NCBI RefSeq assembly: GCF_003369445.1
Contig: NZ_QRCU01000062.1
Location: 1 to 64,000 of the forward strand
Length of the DNA: 64,000 nucleotides
Direction: 5' to 3'
DNA from: Arthrobacter silvisoli
Lineage (GTDB): Bacteria; Actinomycetota; Actinomycetes; Actinomycetales; Micrococcaceae
Numbering within the stretch: the first letter of the stretch is position 1; each line of letters begins with the position of its first letter. The notes below the pieces were generated by a model. It made no database searches. It saw only the letters and a list, made by a program, of their open reading frames with translations, and was not told the DNA's origin. Positions 1 through 7,567 of this stretch are shown piece by piece. Both the position numbers and the translations under genes were made by a program.

Positions 1-107
1 GCCTTGATCCACTCGGGCTTGCGTTCGACCGGAACCGCTTTGTTGCGCTGCTCAACACGCAGCAACTTACGGCCTTCAGGTGCGGGGTTACTCAAATGCA
101 CGCTCAT
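1..107 (-). CDS. lipA: Lipoyl synthase, N-terminal fragment
   Basis: Only the first 35 codons are inside the window; the gene continues past base 1. The N-terminus (MSVHLSNPAPEGRK, then LRVEQRN and ERKPEWIK) matches the start of actinobacterial LipA. That radical-SAM enzyme inserts two sulfurs into octanoyl groups on GcvH and the E2 subunits of 2-oxoacid dehydrogenases. The ATG at 105-107 is preceded by GGAG at a suitable distance. The iron-sulfur cysteines lie outside the window, so the call rests on N-terminal similarity and is fairly safe but not complete. It is the first gene after a glycine riboswitch, which fits because lipoylated GcvH is needed for glycine cleavage. Confidence 0.8.
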   Translation of the reverse strand, partial: MSVHLSNPAPEGRKLLRVEQRNKAVPVERKPEWIK

Positions 108-126
108 AGGGAGCTCCAGGACTCAG

Positions 127-144
127 GTGGCGCGGGGGCGCCAC
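127..144 (-). promoter_or_regulatory. Hairpin between riboswitch and lipA
   Basis: A perfect 7-bp stem (GTGGCGC/GCGCCAC) with a four-base loop lies between the glycine aptamers and the lipA ribosome binding site. No U-tract follows, so it is not a classical intrinsic terminator. It may be part of the expression platform; that role is inferred. Confidence 0.5.
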
Positions 145-154
145 GTTGATGTGG

Positions 155-365
155 TTCCTCCCCGCTCTGTATTGGACCTGAGAGATTCCGCGCCGCCCGC
201 AGCTGCGGGGGTTCGCTTGCCCCGTCGGTGAGTCCGGGCTGTGGGTTCAGCCGGACTGCTTTCCAGAGGTGCCTTGCCGCGGCGGTACGTGGGCCTGAGA
301 GATTCCCGGGGAGGGTTTGCTCCTACGGCGCCTGCTGGACGTACCGGCAGGACTCTCCCGCCGCA
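155..365 (-). ncRNA. Tandem glycine riboswitch (gcvT class)
   Basis: On the minus strand two glycine aptamers follow each other. The first (about 365-285) has the opening GGGAGAGTCC, the core GCCGTAGGAGCAA and the closing GGAATCTCTCAGGCCC. The second (about 284-155) has GGCACCTCTGGAAAGCAG, CCGACGGGGCAAGC and GGAATCTCTCAGG. These are the conserved elements of the cooperative glycine riboswitch, which usually turns on glycine cleavage genes. Here the next gene downstream is lipA. A TATGAT -10 box (minus strand, 367-372) lies directly upstream of the first aptamer, so the transcript would begin at the riboswitch. Confidence 0.9.
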
Positions 366-562
366 GATCATAAGCGCGCGCCGCCACGGGGCGGCACGCT
401 TCACAGGGTACCGGTCGGTGGCGGCCGCGGGCAAAAGGCGGCAGACAATCGGGCGCGATTCGCCGGGGTCGCGGGAGCGCTGCGGGCTCGCTGGAGCGTT
501 CCGGCGACCCGGCACTGTTCCGGCGATTTCGACGTCGGACCGGGGCGGCTTCGTGGGGCGGT
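366..562. other. Intergenic region with lipA-operon promoter
   Basis: This gap follows the end of the SRPBCC gene and precedes the riboswitch. Apart from the minus-strand TATGAT -10 box at 367-372 I see no gene or strong terminator. It is GC-rich with several short inverted repeats of no obvious meaning. Confidence 0.5.
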
Positions 563-1042
563 TCAGTCTGCGTTCCCCCGGAACTCGGCCAGCAGCTCCG
601 GATCCTCGCAGGCTTTGGCGAACGCGTCGATCCGCCGTTCGATTTCCCGGCCCAGCAGCCAGCCGCCGATCCGCTCCGCAAGTGGTTTCAGCAAAGCCGG
701 CCGGCAGGAAAAGGTGTACTTCCAGACGGCACGGGTGCCGCCGTCGTCGGGGGTGAAGCGCCAGCCTCCGCCGAAGTTCTCGAAGAACCACGGCCCGGCC
801 ACCATGGTCATGCCCACGCTCTTCGGCGGCGCGTAGGAGACGTATTCGCTCACCATGCGCAGGCCCATCCGGGACACCGTGCGGGTGCGGATGCCCTTGC
901 CGGCGGCCGTGGCGCCGTCCACGAAGGATTGGGTGGAAATGAAGGGGTCCCATTTCAGGCGGAAGGCGCCGGTGGTCTGGGACATGGCGAAGGCCGTTTC
1001 GGGGTCGAGCCGGATGAACCGTTCCGCGCGCACCTGGGGCAT
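563..1042 (-). CDS. SRPBCC family protein
   Basis: A 159-residue START/Bet v1-type protein. It begins MPQVRAERFIRLDPETAFAM, the usual opening of polyketide-cyclase/SRPBCC proteins. It continues with the pattern of this fold: an aromatic-rich middle (GPWFFENFGGGWRF), then WKYTFSC and a C-terminal helix (residues about 115-155). Such proteins bind hydrophobic ligands, but no substrate can be read from the sequence. Its ATG lies two bases after the trmB stop, so it is almost certainly co-transcribed with and translationally coupled to trmB. A second, unrelated SRPBCC protein lies at 38541-39011. Confidence 0.8.
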   Translation of the reverse strand: MPQVRAERFIRLDPETAFAMSQTTGAFRLKWDPFISTQSFVDGATAAGKGIRTRTVSRMGLRMVSEYVSYAPPKSVGMTMVAGPWFFENFGGGWRFTPDDGGTRAVWKYTFSCRPALLKPLAERIGGWLLGREIERRIDAFAKACEDPELLAEFRGNAD

Positions 1043-1044
1043 GG

Positions 1045-1980
1045 CTACACCTTGCGGTAGCAGAGGTCGAAGATCATCCGGCCGGCCTCGTGGGCCTTGT
1101 TCTCGAAGCTGGTGCGGATGCGGCCGTCAAAGCGCGGGGCCCAGCCGCCCACCTGGTCCACGCCTTCGTTGGGGCCGGTGTGTTCGGTGCTGACCGGCGC
1201 GCGGCCCTCCTTGACGGGTGCCCCGCCCACCACGGACTCGACGCCGGATTCCCACACCTTGGTGAGCGGGCTCTCCGGACCGGAGCGTTCCCCGTCGTGG
1301 AGGTTCTCGAAGTCCTGCGACTCCGCCACGACGCTGCGGACGTGGACGGCGTAGTTGGACCAGTCGGTGGCGACCCGCCACAGCCCGCCCTTCTGAAGGA
1401 CGCGGGCCACCAGCGTGGCGAACTCGGGCTGGATGAGGCGGCGCTTGTGGTGCCGCGACTTGTGCCATGGGTCCGGGAAGAAGACCCAGACCTCGCTGAC
1501 GGAGCCGGCCGGGAGCATGGTGGCCAGGACCTCGGGGGCGTTGGCTTCCACGACGCGCACGTTGCTCAGTCCGCGGCTGGCGATCTTGATCAGGGTGTTG
1601 GCCAGGCCGGGAGTGTAGACCTCGACGGCGAGGAAGTCCTTGTCCGGGTTTTCCTCCGCCGCGTGGCAGACGGCCTCGCCCAGGCCCGAGCCGATTTCCA
1701 CCACCAGGGGGGCTTTCCGGCCGAACTCGGCTTCGGCGTCGAACACGTAATCGGGGTGCACGGAGGTGTTGGCGACGTGCCGCGGAACGTCCAGCACCCA
1801 GCGGTCCGCGTGCTCGTCCCAAGCCTGCTGCCGGCGGCCCTGCAGGCGGGTTCCGCGGCGCACGAAGCTGACCGGGCGGCCGCCGTAGGTGCCGAAGGAA
1901 GCCTGGCTGCCGGGGGTGACGGGGCGCGGCGTCGAAGGCTGGGCGGGCTGCGGGGACTGCGGAATGTCGGGGGTGCTCAT
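1045..1980 (-). CDS. trmB: tRNA (guanine-N7-)-methyltransferase
   Basis: A 311-residue TrmB that methylates G46 in the variable loop of tRNAs. Visible motifs are the SAM-binding VVEIGSGLGEAV (about residue 95), FLAVEVYTPGLANTL, and the family signature VWVFFPDPWHKSRHHKRRL, followed by WRVATDWSNY. The first 50 residues are a Pro/Ser/Thr-rich extension common in actinobacterial TrmB. I chose the ATG at 1978-1980. The open frame runs much further upstream, but only as antisense of the MFS gene. About 35 residues near the C-terminus (VGGAPVKEGRAPVSTEHTG region) look like a disordered insert. It is divergent from the MFS gene at 2158. Confidence 0.95.
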   Translation of the reverse strand: MSTPDIPQSPQPAQPSTPRPVTPGSQASFGTYGGRPVSFVRRGTRLQGRRQQAWDEHADRWVLDVPRHVANTSVHPDYVFDAEAEFGRKAPLVVEIGSGLGEAVCHAAEENPDKDFLAVEVYTPGLANTLIKIASRGLSNVRVVEANAPEVLATMLPAGSVSEVWVFFPDPWHKSRHHKRRLIQPEFATLVARVLQKGGLWRVATDWSNYAVHVRSVVAESQDFENLHDGERSGPESPLTKVWESGVESVVGGAPVKEGRAPVSTEHTGPNEGVDQVGGWAPRFDGRIRTSFENKAHEAGRMIFDLCYRKV

Positions 1981-2157
1981 CCCTTTCAGGATAGCGGGGG
2001 CCAGGGAAGCGGGCCGCCGTGCGGCCCAGCTCCGGCTGGGCCGGCTCCGCCTTCCTCCGGGATGACCTCCCGAGCCGTTGTCCACCCCCAATGAAAATTT
2101 CAGCGGGTCAACAATATTCGCGGGGGCGAAATAGCGGCGGCGTGTAGATTTCGGAAC

Positions 2158-3417
2158 GTGACGCGCAACGCCGAGAACCCCGAGCAACTGGTCGACGCCG
2201 AAATCGACGAGGTCCCCGCCGCGGCGCCCACGCGGGTCTCCACCAAGAAGGGCCTCGTGTTCCTGGGCGTCTGCCTGGTGCTGATCGGGCTTAACCTGCG
2301 CACCGTGTTCTCCAGTTTCTCCGCCGTGCTTCCGGAGATCACCGCCGACGCCGGCCTGCCGGGCTGGGCGGTGGTGGTGCTCACCACTGTGCCGGTCACC
2401 CTCCTGGGGGTGTTCGCGCCGCTGGCCCCCGTGCTCGCACGGCGTTTCGGTGCCGAGCGGGTGCTGCTCGGTGCGATGGCACTCCTGACGGCGGGCCTGC
2501 TGCTGCGTCCGGTGGATGTCCCGGGTGCCGGCCACCTGCCCGCCCTGCTGGCCGGTACGGCAGCCTGCGGTGCCGCGATCGCGTTGTGCAATGTGCTGCT
2601 GCCGGGAGTGGTGAAGCGCGACTTCCCGCACCGGCTCGGTCTGATGGGCGGGCTCTACACGACGGCAATCTGTGCCTCCGCGGCGCTCGGTGCCGGCTTC
2701 ACCTATCCGGTGTTCCGGGCTGCCGGCCAGTGGACCTCGGCTCTCTGGTTCTGGGCGCTGCCCGCCGCCGTCGTCCTTCTGCTGTTCCTGCCGCTGGCGA
2801 TCCGCCAGCCCGCCGTCCGGCACCAGGTGCTGGGCGGGGGCGTGAATGTGTGGCGTTCGGCCGTCGCCTGGCAGGTGACCGTCTTCATGGTGCTGCAGGC
2901 GATGATGTCCTTCAGCGTGTTCGCCTGGCTGGCGCCGATCCTGCGCGAGCGCGGGGTCGACGGCGGCACGGCCGGGCTGATCGTCTCCGTTTCGATCGCG
3001 CTGCAGATGCTCGGTTCCCTGTTCGCCCCGGGCCTGGCCGCGCGGTTCCGGGACCAGCGCGCCATCAATGTGGTGGTGGCCTTGATGACCGGCGGCGGCT
3101 TTGCCTTGAGCATTTTCGGACCGGTGGAGCTGGCCTGGCTGTGGACCGGACTGCTGGGCCTCGGGCAGGGCAGCCTCACCGCCGTGGCCTTGACCATGAT
3201 CATGCTGCGCACCAGGGACGCGCACACTGCGGCGCACCTTTCGGGCATGATGCAAGGAGTGGGCTACGGACTGGGCTCCACCGGCACCCTGCTGGTGGGG
3301 CAGCTGCACCAGGCCACGGGCGGCTTCGCGGCGGCCGGTGTCCTGTTCCTGATGGTGGGTTCACTGGCCGCGGTGTTCGGCTACCGCGCCGGACGTGACC
3401 GGTACGTCGAGGGCTGA
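2158..3417 (+). CDS. MFS transporter, CynX/NimT family
   Basis: A 419-residue, twelve-helix major facilitator. After about 35 cytoplasmic residues the first helix carries VCLVLIGLNLRTVFSSFSAVL, the hallmark of the CynX/NimT (cyanate, 2-nitroimidazole) subfamily. The next loop has PVTLLGVFAPLAPVLARRFG. The substrate is unknown; relatives move small organic anions or are proposed drug exporters. The GTG start is seven bases after a TAGATT -10 hexamer (2145-2150), so the message is probably leaderless. The gene stands alone, divergent from trmB and convergent with the GNAT gene. Confidence 0.85.
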   Translation: MTRNAENPEQLVDAEIDEVPAAAPTRVSTKKGLVFLGVCLVLIGLNLRTVFSSFSAVLPEITADAGLPGWAVVVLTTVPVTLLGVFAPLAPVLARRFGAERVLLGAMALLTAGLLLRPVDVPGAGHLPALLAGTAACGAAIALCNVLLPGVVKRDFPHRLGLMGGLYTTAICASAALGAGFTYPVFRAAGQWTSALWFWALPAAVVLLLFLPLAIRQPAVRHQVLGGGVNVWRSAVAWQVTVFMVLQAMMSFSVFAWLAPILRERGVDGGTAGLIVSVSIALQMLGSLFAPGLAARFRDQRAINVVVALMTGGGFALSIFGPVELAWLWTGLLGLGQGSLTAVALTMIMLRTRDAHTAAHLSGMMQGVGYGLGSTGTLLVGQLHQATGGFAAAGVLFLMVGSLAAVFGYRAGRDRYVEG

Positions 3418-3453
3418 CGCTGCCTTAAGAGGCTGACGCTGCAGGAGACGTGG

Positions 3454-3972
3454 TTACGCGAGCCCGTGGCGGAAGACCCAGAGGTCCTTCGGGCCGCCGT
3501 CGAAGCTCCAGTCCCGCTCCGGAACCCGCACGAAACCGAGCGATCCGTAGAGCCGGTGGGCCGGCGCCATCCAGGCGCCGCTGGTGATGGCCACGGCCTC
3601 CACGTCGTCCAGCGAACGGGCATGGTCGAGGACCCGCTCCACGATCCGGCGGCCGACGCCGAGGCCCTGCGCAGCCGGGTCGACGGCCAGCATGCGGAAC
3701 TCGATCTCACCGTCGAGCGCCACCTCGGTGTACTTCCGGCCCGGGTGGGTGATCATCACCGAACCCACGGCCCGGCCGCCCACCTCGGCGATCCACAGCT
3801 CGGCGTGCCTGGCCCGCTGTTCCACATTGCCCAGGATGGCCAGGTACGGGTGGCCTTCGCTGATGTGACCGGCGTCGAGGTAGGCGGCGAGCGTGATGCG
3901 CCGGATCTCGGCGAAGTCCTCCGGCCCGGCAACGCGGATCTCCAACTCCGTAGCGGCGGGGGCGGCCGTCAC
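3454..3972 (-). CDS. GNAT family N-acetyltransferase
   Basis: A 172-residue acetyltransferase. The acetyl-CoA binding motif A is visible as MLAVDPAAQGLGVGRRIVERVL (residues about 88-110), and the C-terminal motif B region as APAHRLYGSLGFVRVPERDW. The acceptor is unknown. The GTG start at 3972 overlaps the ribokinase stop by four bases (GTGA), so the two are translationally coupled. This suggests it accompanies nucleoside/ribose metabolism, but no published link is known to me. Confidence 0.85.
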   Translation of the reverse strand: MTAAPAATELEIRVAGPEDFAEIRRITLAAYLDAGHISEGHPYLAILGNVEQRARHAELWIAEVGGRAVGSVMITHPGRKYTEVALDGEIEFRMLAVDPAAQGLGVGRRIVERVLDHARSLDDVEAVAITSGAWMAPAHRLYGSLGFVRVPERDWSFDGGPKDLWVFRHGLA

Positions 3973-4853
3973 GCGGACGCAATCCCCAAGTAGGAATCCA
4001 GCCGCCCGAGCTCCGGCTGCGAGGAGTGCTGCCCTACGGCGTCGGCCCCTACCGCGTTGGCGGCGGCCAGGGCCTGCTCGTCGGAGAGCCCGTTGCGCAG
4101 GCCCAGCACGAGGGCGGCGCAGAAGGCATCGCCGGCGCCGATCGTGTTGACCACGGTGGCACGGCGGCCGGCGGCGCGGGCCACCTCCTTGCCGTCCCGG
4201 AACAGGGCCGATCCGTCCTTGCCGTAGGTCACGGCCACCAGCCGGGCCTGTGCCAGCCCGGGGATGAGCTCGTATTCGGTTTCGTTGACGATCACCAGGT
4301 CGCAGCGCTGCACGAGTTCCACGGGCAGGGACTGGGCCGGGGCTGCGTTGAGTGCGAAGAAACCGGGGTGCCTGCGGGAGGCCTCGACGACCACGTCCAG
4401 TCCCACCTCGAGCTGGCAGAGGAGCGTCTCGTCCTCGGCGAAGACGACACCGTCCAACGACACCTCGCCGTTCGCGCCCGGGCACACGACGATCTGGTTC
4501 TCGCCGGCGCTGTCGACGACGATCAGCGCGGTTCCGGTGGGCGTGCTGCGGTGCGCGACGTCGGACACGTCCACTCCCGCGGCGGTGAGTGCCTCGAGCA
4601 TTTCGCGTCCGGCGTCGTCGTCGCCTACTGCGCCGATCATCCGGGCGGAGCCGTCCAGGCGGGCCGCTGCGGCGGCCTGGTTGGCGCCCTTGCCGCCCGG
4701 CTGCCTGCTCAGGGCGCCGCCGCCGATGGTTTCGCCTGCCGTGGGGAGGCGTTCCGCGGTGGCGATGAGGTCAAGGTTGATGCTGCCGAGCACGGTGAGG
4801 GCGCGGCGGTTCGGCTGTGGCCAGTCCGAAGCGGGCCGGGTCGAAGAAGTCAT
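3969..4853 (-). CDS. rbsK: Ribokinase (PfkB family)
   Basis: A 294-residue PfkB-family sugar kinase. The N-terminal signature is LGSINLDL, followed by GGALSRQPGGKGANQAAAAARL. The C-terminal signature NTIGAGDAFCAALVLG holds the catalytic Asp. It would phosphorylate the ribose released by the nearby nucleoside hydrolase. The ATG at 4853 is chosen because similarity begins soon after it; an ATG at 4871 is an equally possible start, and neither has a strong ribosome binding site. The same gene set (ribokinase, transporter, nucleoside hydrolase) forms the uridine utilisation locus of Corynebacterium glutamicum. Confidence 0.88.
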   Translation of the reverse strand: MTSSTRPASDWPQPNRRALTVLGSINLDLIATAERLPTAGETIGGGALSRQPGGKGANQAAAAARLDGSARMIGAVGDDDAGREMLEALTAAGVDVSDVAHRSTPTGTALIVVDSAGENQIVVCPGANGEVSLDGVVFAEDETLLCQLEVGLDVVVEASRRHPGFFALNAAPAQSLPVELVQRCDLVIVNETEYELIPGLAQARLVAVTYGKDGSALFRDGKEVARAAGRRATVVNTIGAGDAFCAALVLGLRNGLSDEQALAAANAVGADAVGQHSSQPELGRLDSYLGIASA

Positions 4854-4909
4854 GGGGGACAGTGTAGTCATTTTCACACTTAAATGTTGTACTTGTTCGT
4901 AATACATGC

Positions 4910-4920
4910 TTGTATAACAA
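4910..4920. promoter_or_regulatory. Candidate operator of the nucleoside module
   Basis: The dyad TTGT-N3-ACAA lies in an AT-rich 130-bp divergent promoter between the ribokinase and the transporter. It resembles binding sites of GntR/LacI-type sugar regulators. No regulator gene is adjacent in this window, so the assignment is tentative. Confidence 0.4.
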
Positions 4921-4987
4921 CTCGAATCCATAAGGTTCCCGTCATCCCAACCCGAGAAACACCGCCCGACGAACAAGGGAGTTTGTT

Positions 4988-6442
4988 GTGATTTCCTCAC
5001 CCGCCAACGCCGCCCCCCAAGGCGCCGACGTCGAGGCCGCCGCCCCGGCTCAGGCAGCCTCAGCGCAGTCCGCCGGCCGCCGCCCCCAGGCCGCCGTCCT
5101 CATCACCACGCTCCTGCTGGGCGTGCTGTCCTTCCAGCTCAACGCAAGCATGGTCACCCCGGCGCTGCCGCAGATCGGCGTGCATTTCGGTGCCGACGCC
5201 GGAGCAGTGGCCCAGGTGCAGTCCATGTTCTTCCTGGCCGGCGCCATCTCCGGGCCCATCATGGGCCGCTGGAGTGACTTCATCGGCCGGCGCAGGGCGC
5301 TCCTGCTGGTGCTCGGCGTCATGGCCGTAGGCACCGTGCTCTGCCTGCTCGCCCCCAGCCTGCCGCTGCTGGTGGTCGGCCGCTTCCTCCAGGGCGTGTC
5401 CAGCGCCATCTTCGCGCTCGCCTACATCGTGCTCCGGGAAAACCTCGATGCCCGCGCTTTCGGCACCTCGGTGGGCATCATCGCCGCGGTCAACGGCGGA
5501 ATCGCCGGCTTCGACGGTTACGCCGGCGGGCTCATGACCGAGGCCTTCGGTTTCCAATCGATCTTCCTGGTGGTCCTGGGCCTCGCCGCGATCGCCGCCG
5601 CGTGCATCATCCGCTTCGTCCCCGGCGGGCGGACGGCACATGCCGCCGGTACCAGCGGAAGCATGGACTGGTGGGGAGCTGCCTTCCTCTCGGCGTTCCT
5701 GGTCTGCCTGAGCTACTTCGTCAGCACCGGTTCCTCCGCGGGCTGGACCTCCGTGCCCGCACTCGCCCTGCTGACCGGGACCGTGGCGGCGTTCATCGCC
5801 TTCTACGCCGTGGAAAAGCGCCGCAGCTCCCCGCTGATCGCCGTGCACCACCTGCGCTCCCGCCAGGTCTGGACCGTCATCGCCACCACCGTGCTCACCC
5901 TCGCCGGCATCTTCGCCATCATGAACTTCACCGTGGTGCTGCTCAGCCAGGACGGCAAGAACGGCTTCGGGTTCAGCGCCTCCCTCTCCGCCCTGCTCTT
6001 CCTCACTCCGGCTGCCCTTATCGGCGTCTTCGCTGCGCCCCTGGCCGGCTGGCTGACCGGCCGGATGGGCTGGATCAGGACCCTCCGCATCGGCACCGCC
6101 CTCAGCCTCGCCTGCGCCATGGCGGCGGCCCTCTTCGCCGGAAACGAATGGGCGGTCCTGGCTGCTGTCGCCGCCCTGGGCATCTTCTACAACGGTTTCT
6201 TCCTCACCTCGATCAACGGCCTCTCCGTGCTCCTCTCGCCGAAGGAAGCCCCGGGCTCCCTGCCAGGCATCAACGGTGCCTCCTTCGGCACCGGGGCGAG
6301 CCTCGGCGTCGTCCTCGTGGCACCCTTCGCCGGGCTCGGCACCCAAGGCGGCTACGGCGTCGCGCTCTGGATTTCGGTGGGCATCACCGCGGCGGCCCTG
6401 CTGGTCAGCCTCCTGGTCCCCGCCCCCGACGCCTCCGCCTAA
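4988..6442 (+). CDS. MFS transporter, probable nucleoside (uridine) uptake
   Basis: A 484-residue major facilitator of the DHA2-like, 14-helix size class. After about 35 Ala/Pro-rich residues, the first helix is VLITTLLLGVLSFQLNAS. Motif A is GRWSDFIGRRRALLLVLG, and motif C-like glycine-rich stretches follow. The start GTG is preceded by a good Shine-Dalgarno (AGGGAG, 4976-4981). The gene lies between a divergent ribokinase and a downstream nucleoside hydrolase 35 bp away, the same context as the UriT uridine transporter of Corynebacterium. The substrate is therefore inferred from context rather than from the protein itself. Confidence 0.8.
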   Translation: MISSPANAAPQGADVEAAAPAQAASAQSAGRRPQAAVLITTLLLGVLSFQLNASMVTPALPQIGVHFGADAGAVAQVQSMFFLAGAISGPIMGRWSDFIGRRRALLLVLGVMAVGTVLCLLAPSLPLLVVGRFLQGVSSAIFALAYIVLRENLDARAFGTSVGIIAAVNGGIAGFDGYAGGLMTEAFGFQSIFLVVLGLAAIAAACIIRFVPGGRTAHAAGTSGSMDWWGAAFLSAFLVCLSYFVSTGSSAGWTSVPALALLTGTVAAFIAFYAVEKRRSSPLIAVHHLRSRQVWTVIATTVLTLAGIFAIMNFTVVLLSQDGKNGFGFSASLSALLFLTPAALIGVFAAPLAGWLTGRMGWIRTLRIGTALSLACAMAAALFAGNEWAVLAAVAALGIFYNGFFLTSINGLSVLLSPKEAPGSLPGINGASFGTGASLGVVLVAPFAGLGTQGGYGVALWISVGITAAALLVSLLVPAPDASA

Positions 6443-6477
6443 GCCCGCACCCTCCCACAGAAAAGAGATACCCAGAC

Positions 6478-7446
6478 ATGCTGCCCATCTACCTGGACTG
6501 CGACACCGGAATCGACGACGCCCTGGCTCTGGCCTACCTGCTGGCCGCGCCGGAGGCCCGGCTGCTCGGCATCGGCAGCGTCAGCGGAAACGTCGCAGCG
6601 GCCACCGGCGCCGTGAACACCCTGGATCTGCTGCGCCTGGCCGGCCGGCCGGAGATTCCGGTGGCCGTCGGGGCGCACGACTTCCAGGCCCGGGCGTTCG
6701 ACGGCGGTGCGCCCCACGTGCACGGCGCCAACGGCATCGGCGGGGTGGCGCTGCCCGCGTCCGGCGCCGCGCCGCTGGCCGAGACCGCCGCCGAGATGCT
6801 GGTCCGCCTGGCCCGCGAAAACGCCGGCGAACTGCGCGTGCTGGCCATCGGCCCGCTGACCAACATTGCCGAGGCCCTGCGCCTGGAACCTCGGCTGCCC
6901 GAGCTGGTCGCCGAAATCACCATCATGGGCGGCGCGGCGATGGTTCCGGGCAACATCAGCCCCCTTGCCGAAGCCAACATCGGCAATGATCCCGAGGCCG
7001 CGCGTGAGGTCTTCGCCGCGCCGTGGAACATCAAGCTGGTGCCGCTGGACGTGACCATGAGCAACGTCCTGGAAGAGGAACACCGCCTCGAACTGCTCGC
7101 CTCGGACAGCCCGCTGGCCCGGGCCCTGGGCGAGATGCTGGGCTACTACTACCGCTTCTACGAGGGCATCTTCGGCCGCGCCTGCTCGGCGATGCACGAT
7201 CCCTTGGCCGCCGCAGTGGCCCTGGACGCCGTCGCGCTGCGGACCGCACCGGTGGTCCATGTGGAAGTCGACGCCGGCGACGGGCCGGGCCGCGGGCAGA
7301 CGGTCTGCGACTTGCGCGGTGTGCACTTGGGCTACCCGGAGCAGTCCGGTGCCCACTGCCAGGTGGTCCTGGAACTCGAAGAGGATTTCGCGCCGCACCT
7401 GATGGCGGCGCTGCTGGCACGCGTGCCGGTGTCGCTGGAAGCCTGA
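6478..7446 (+). CDS. iunH: Inosine-uridine preferring nucleoside hydrolase
   Basis: A 322-residue nucleoside hydrolase that splits ribonucleosides into base and ribose. The N-terminal calcium/ribose-binding signature LDCDTGIDDALAL (D7, D9, D13, D14) is intact. GNVAAATGAVNTLDLL, LAIGPLTNIAEALRL, IMGGAAMVPGNISPLAEANI and the late SAMHDPLAAAVALD motif with its His-Asp pair are all present in family order. It follows the transporter in the same operon. The freed ribose would be phosphorylated by the divergent ribokinase. Base specificity cannot be read from the sequence. Confidence 0.92.
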   Translation: MLPIYLDCDTGIDDALALAYLLAAPEARLLGIGSVSGNVAAATGAVNTLDLLRLAGRPEIPVAVGAHDFQARAFDGGAPHVHGANGIGGVALPASGAAPLAETAAEMLVRLARENAGELRVLAIGPLTNIAEALRLEPRLPELVAEITIMGGAAMVPGNISPLAEANIGNDPEAAREVFAAPWNIKLVPLDVTMSNVLEEEHRLELLASDSPLARALGEMLGYYYRFYEGIFGRACSAMHDPLAAAVALDAVALRTAPVVHVEVDAGDGPGRGQTVCDLRGVHLGYPEQSGAHCQVVLELEEDFAPHLMAALLARVPVSLEA

Positions 7447-7453
7447 CGGCGGC

Positions 7454-7528
7454 ACATGTCCTTCCCATGCGGCGAAGGATGGACCTATCAGCAAGATGTC
7501 CATCCTTCGCATGCGGGGGAGGACATGT
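7454..7528. terminator. Long imperfect palindrome at a convergent junction
   Basis: Two ~31-bp arms (7454-7484 and 7498-7528) pair with a few mismatches around a 13-base loop. They start and end with ACATGTCC/GGACATGT. The structure lies between the convergent nucleoside hydrolase and mntH genes and probably terminates both transcripts. It has no clear U-tract. Confidence 0.65.
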
Positions 7529-7567
7529 CCGTTTGTGGGGTGCGTCGCTGCGGCGCCGACCCCGGAC

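Noticed and set aside
155..310. TPP riboswitch suggested by CCTGAGAGA on the plus strand
   Set aside because: The CTGAGA-like strings are the complement of the glycine aptamer element TCTCTCAGG. The other TPP motifs are absent, while all glycine motifs are present on the minus strand.
1981..3309. Long upstream extension of trmB on the minus strand (754 codons in total)
   Set aside because: The added sequence is His/Gln/Arg/Gly-rich, as expected from antisense of a GC-rich gene, and covers the whole MFS gene; TrmB similarity starts only near 1980.
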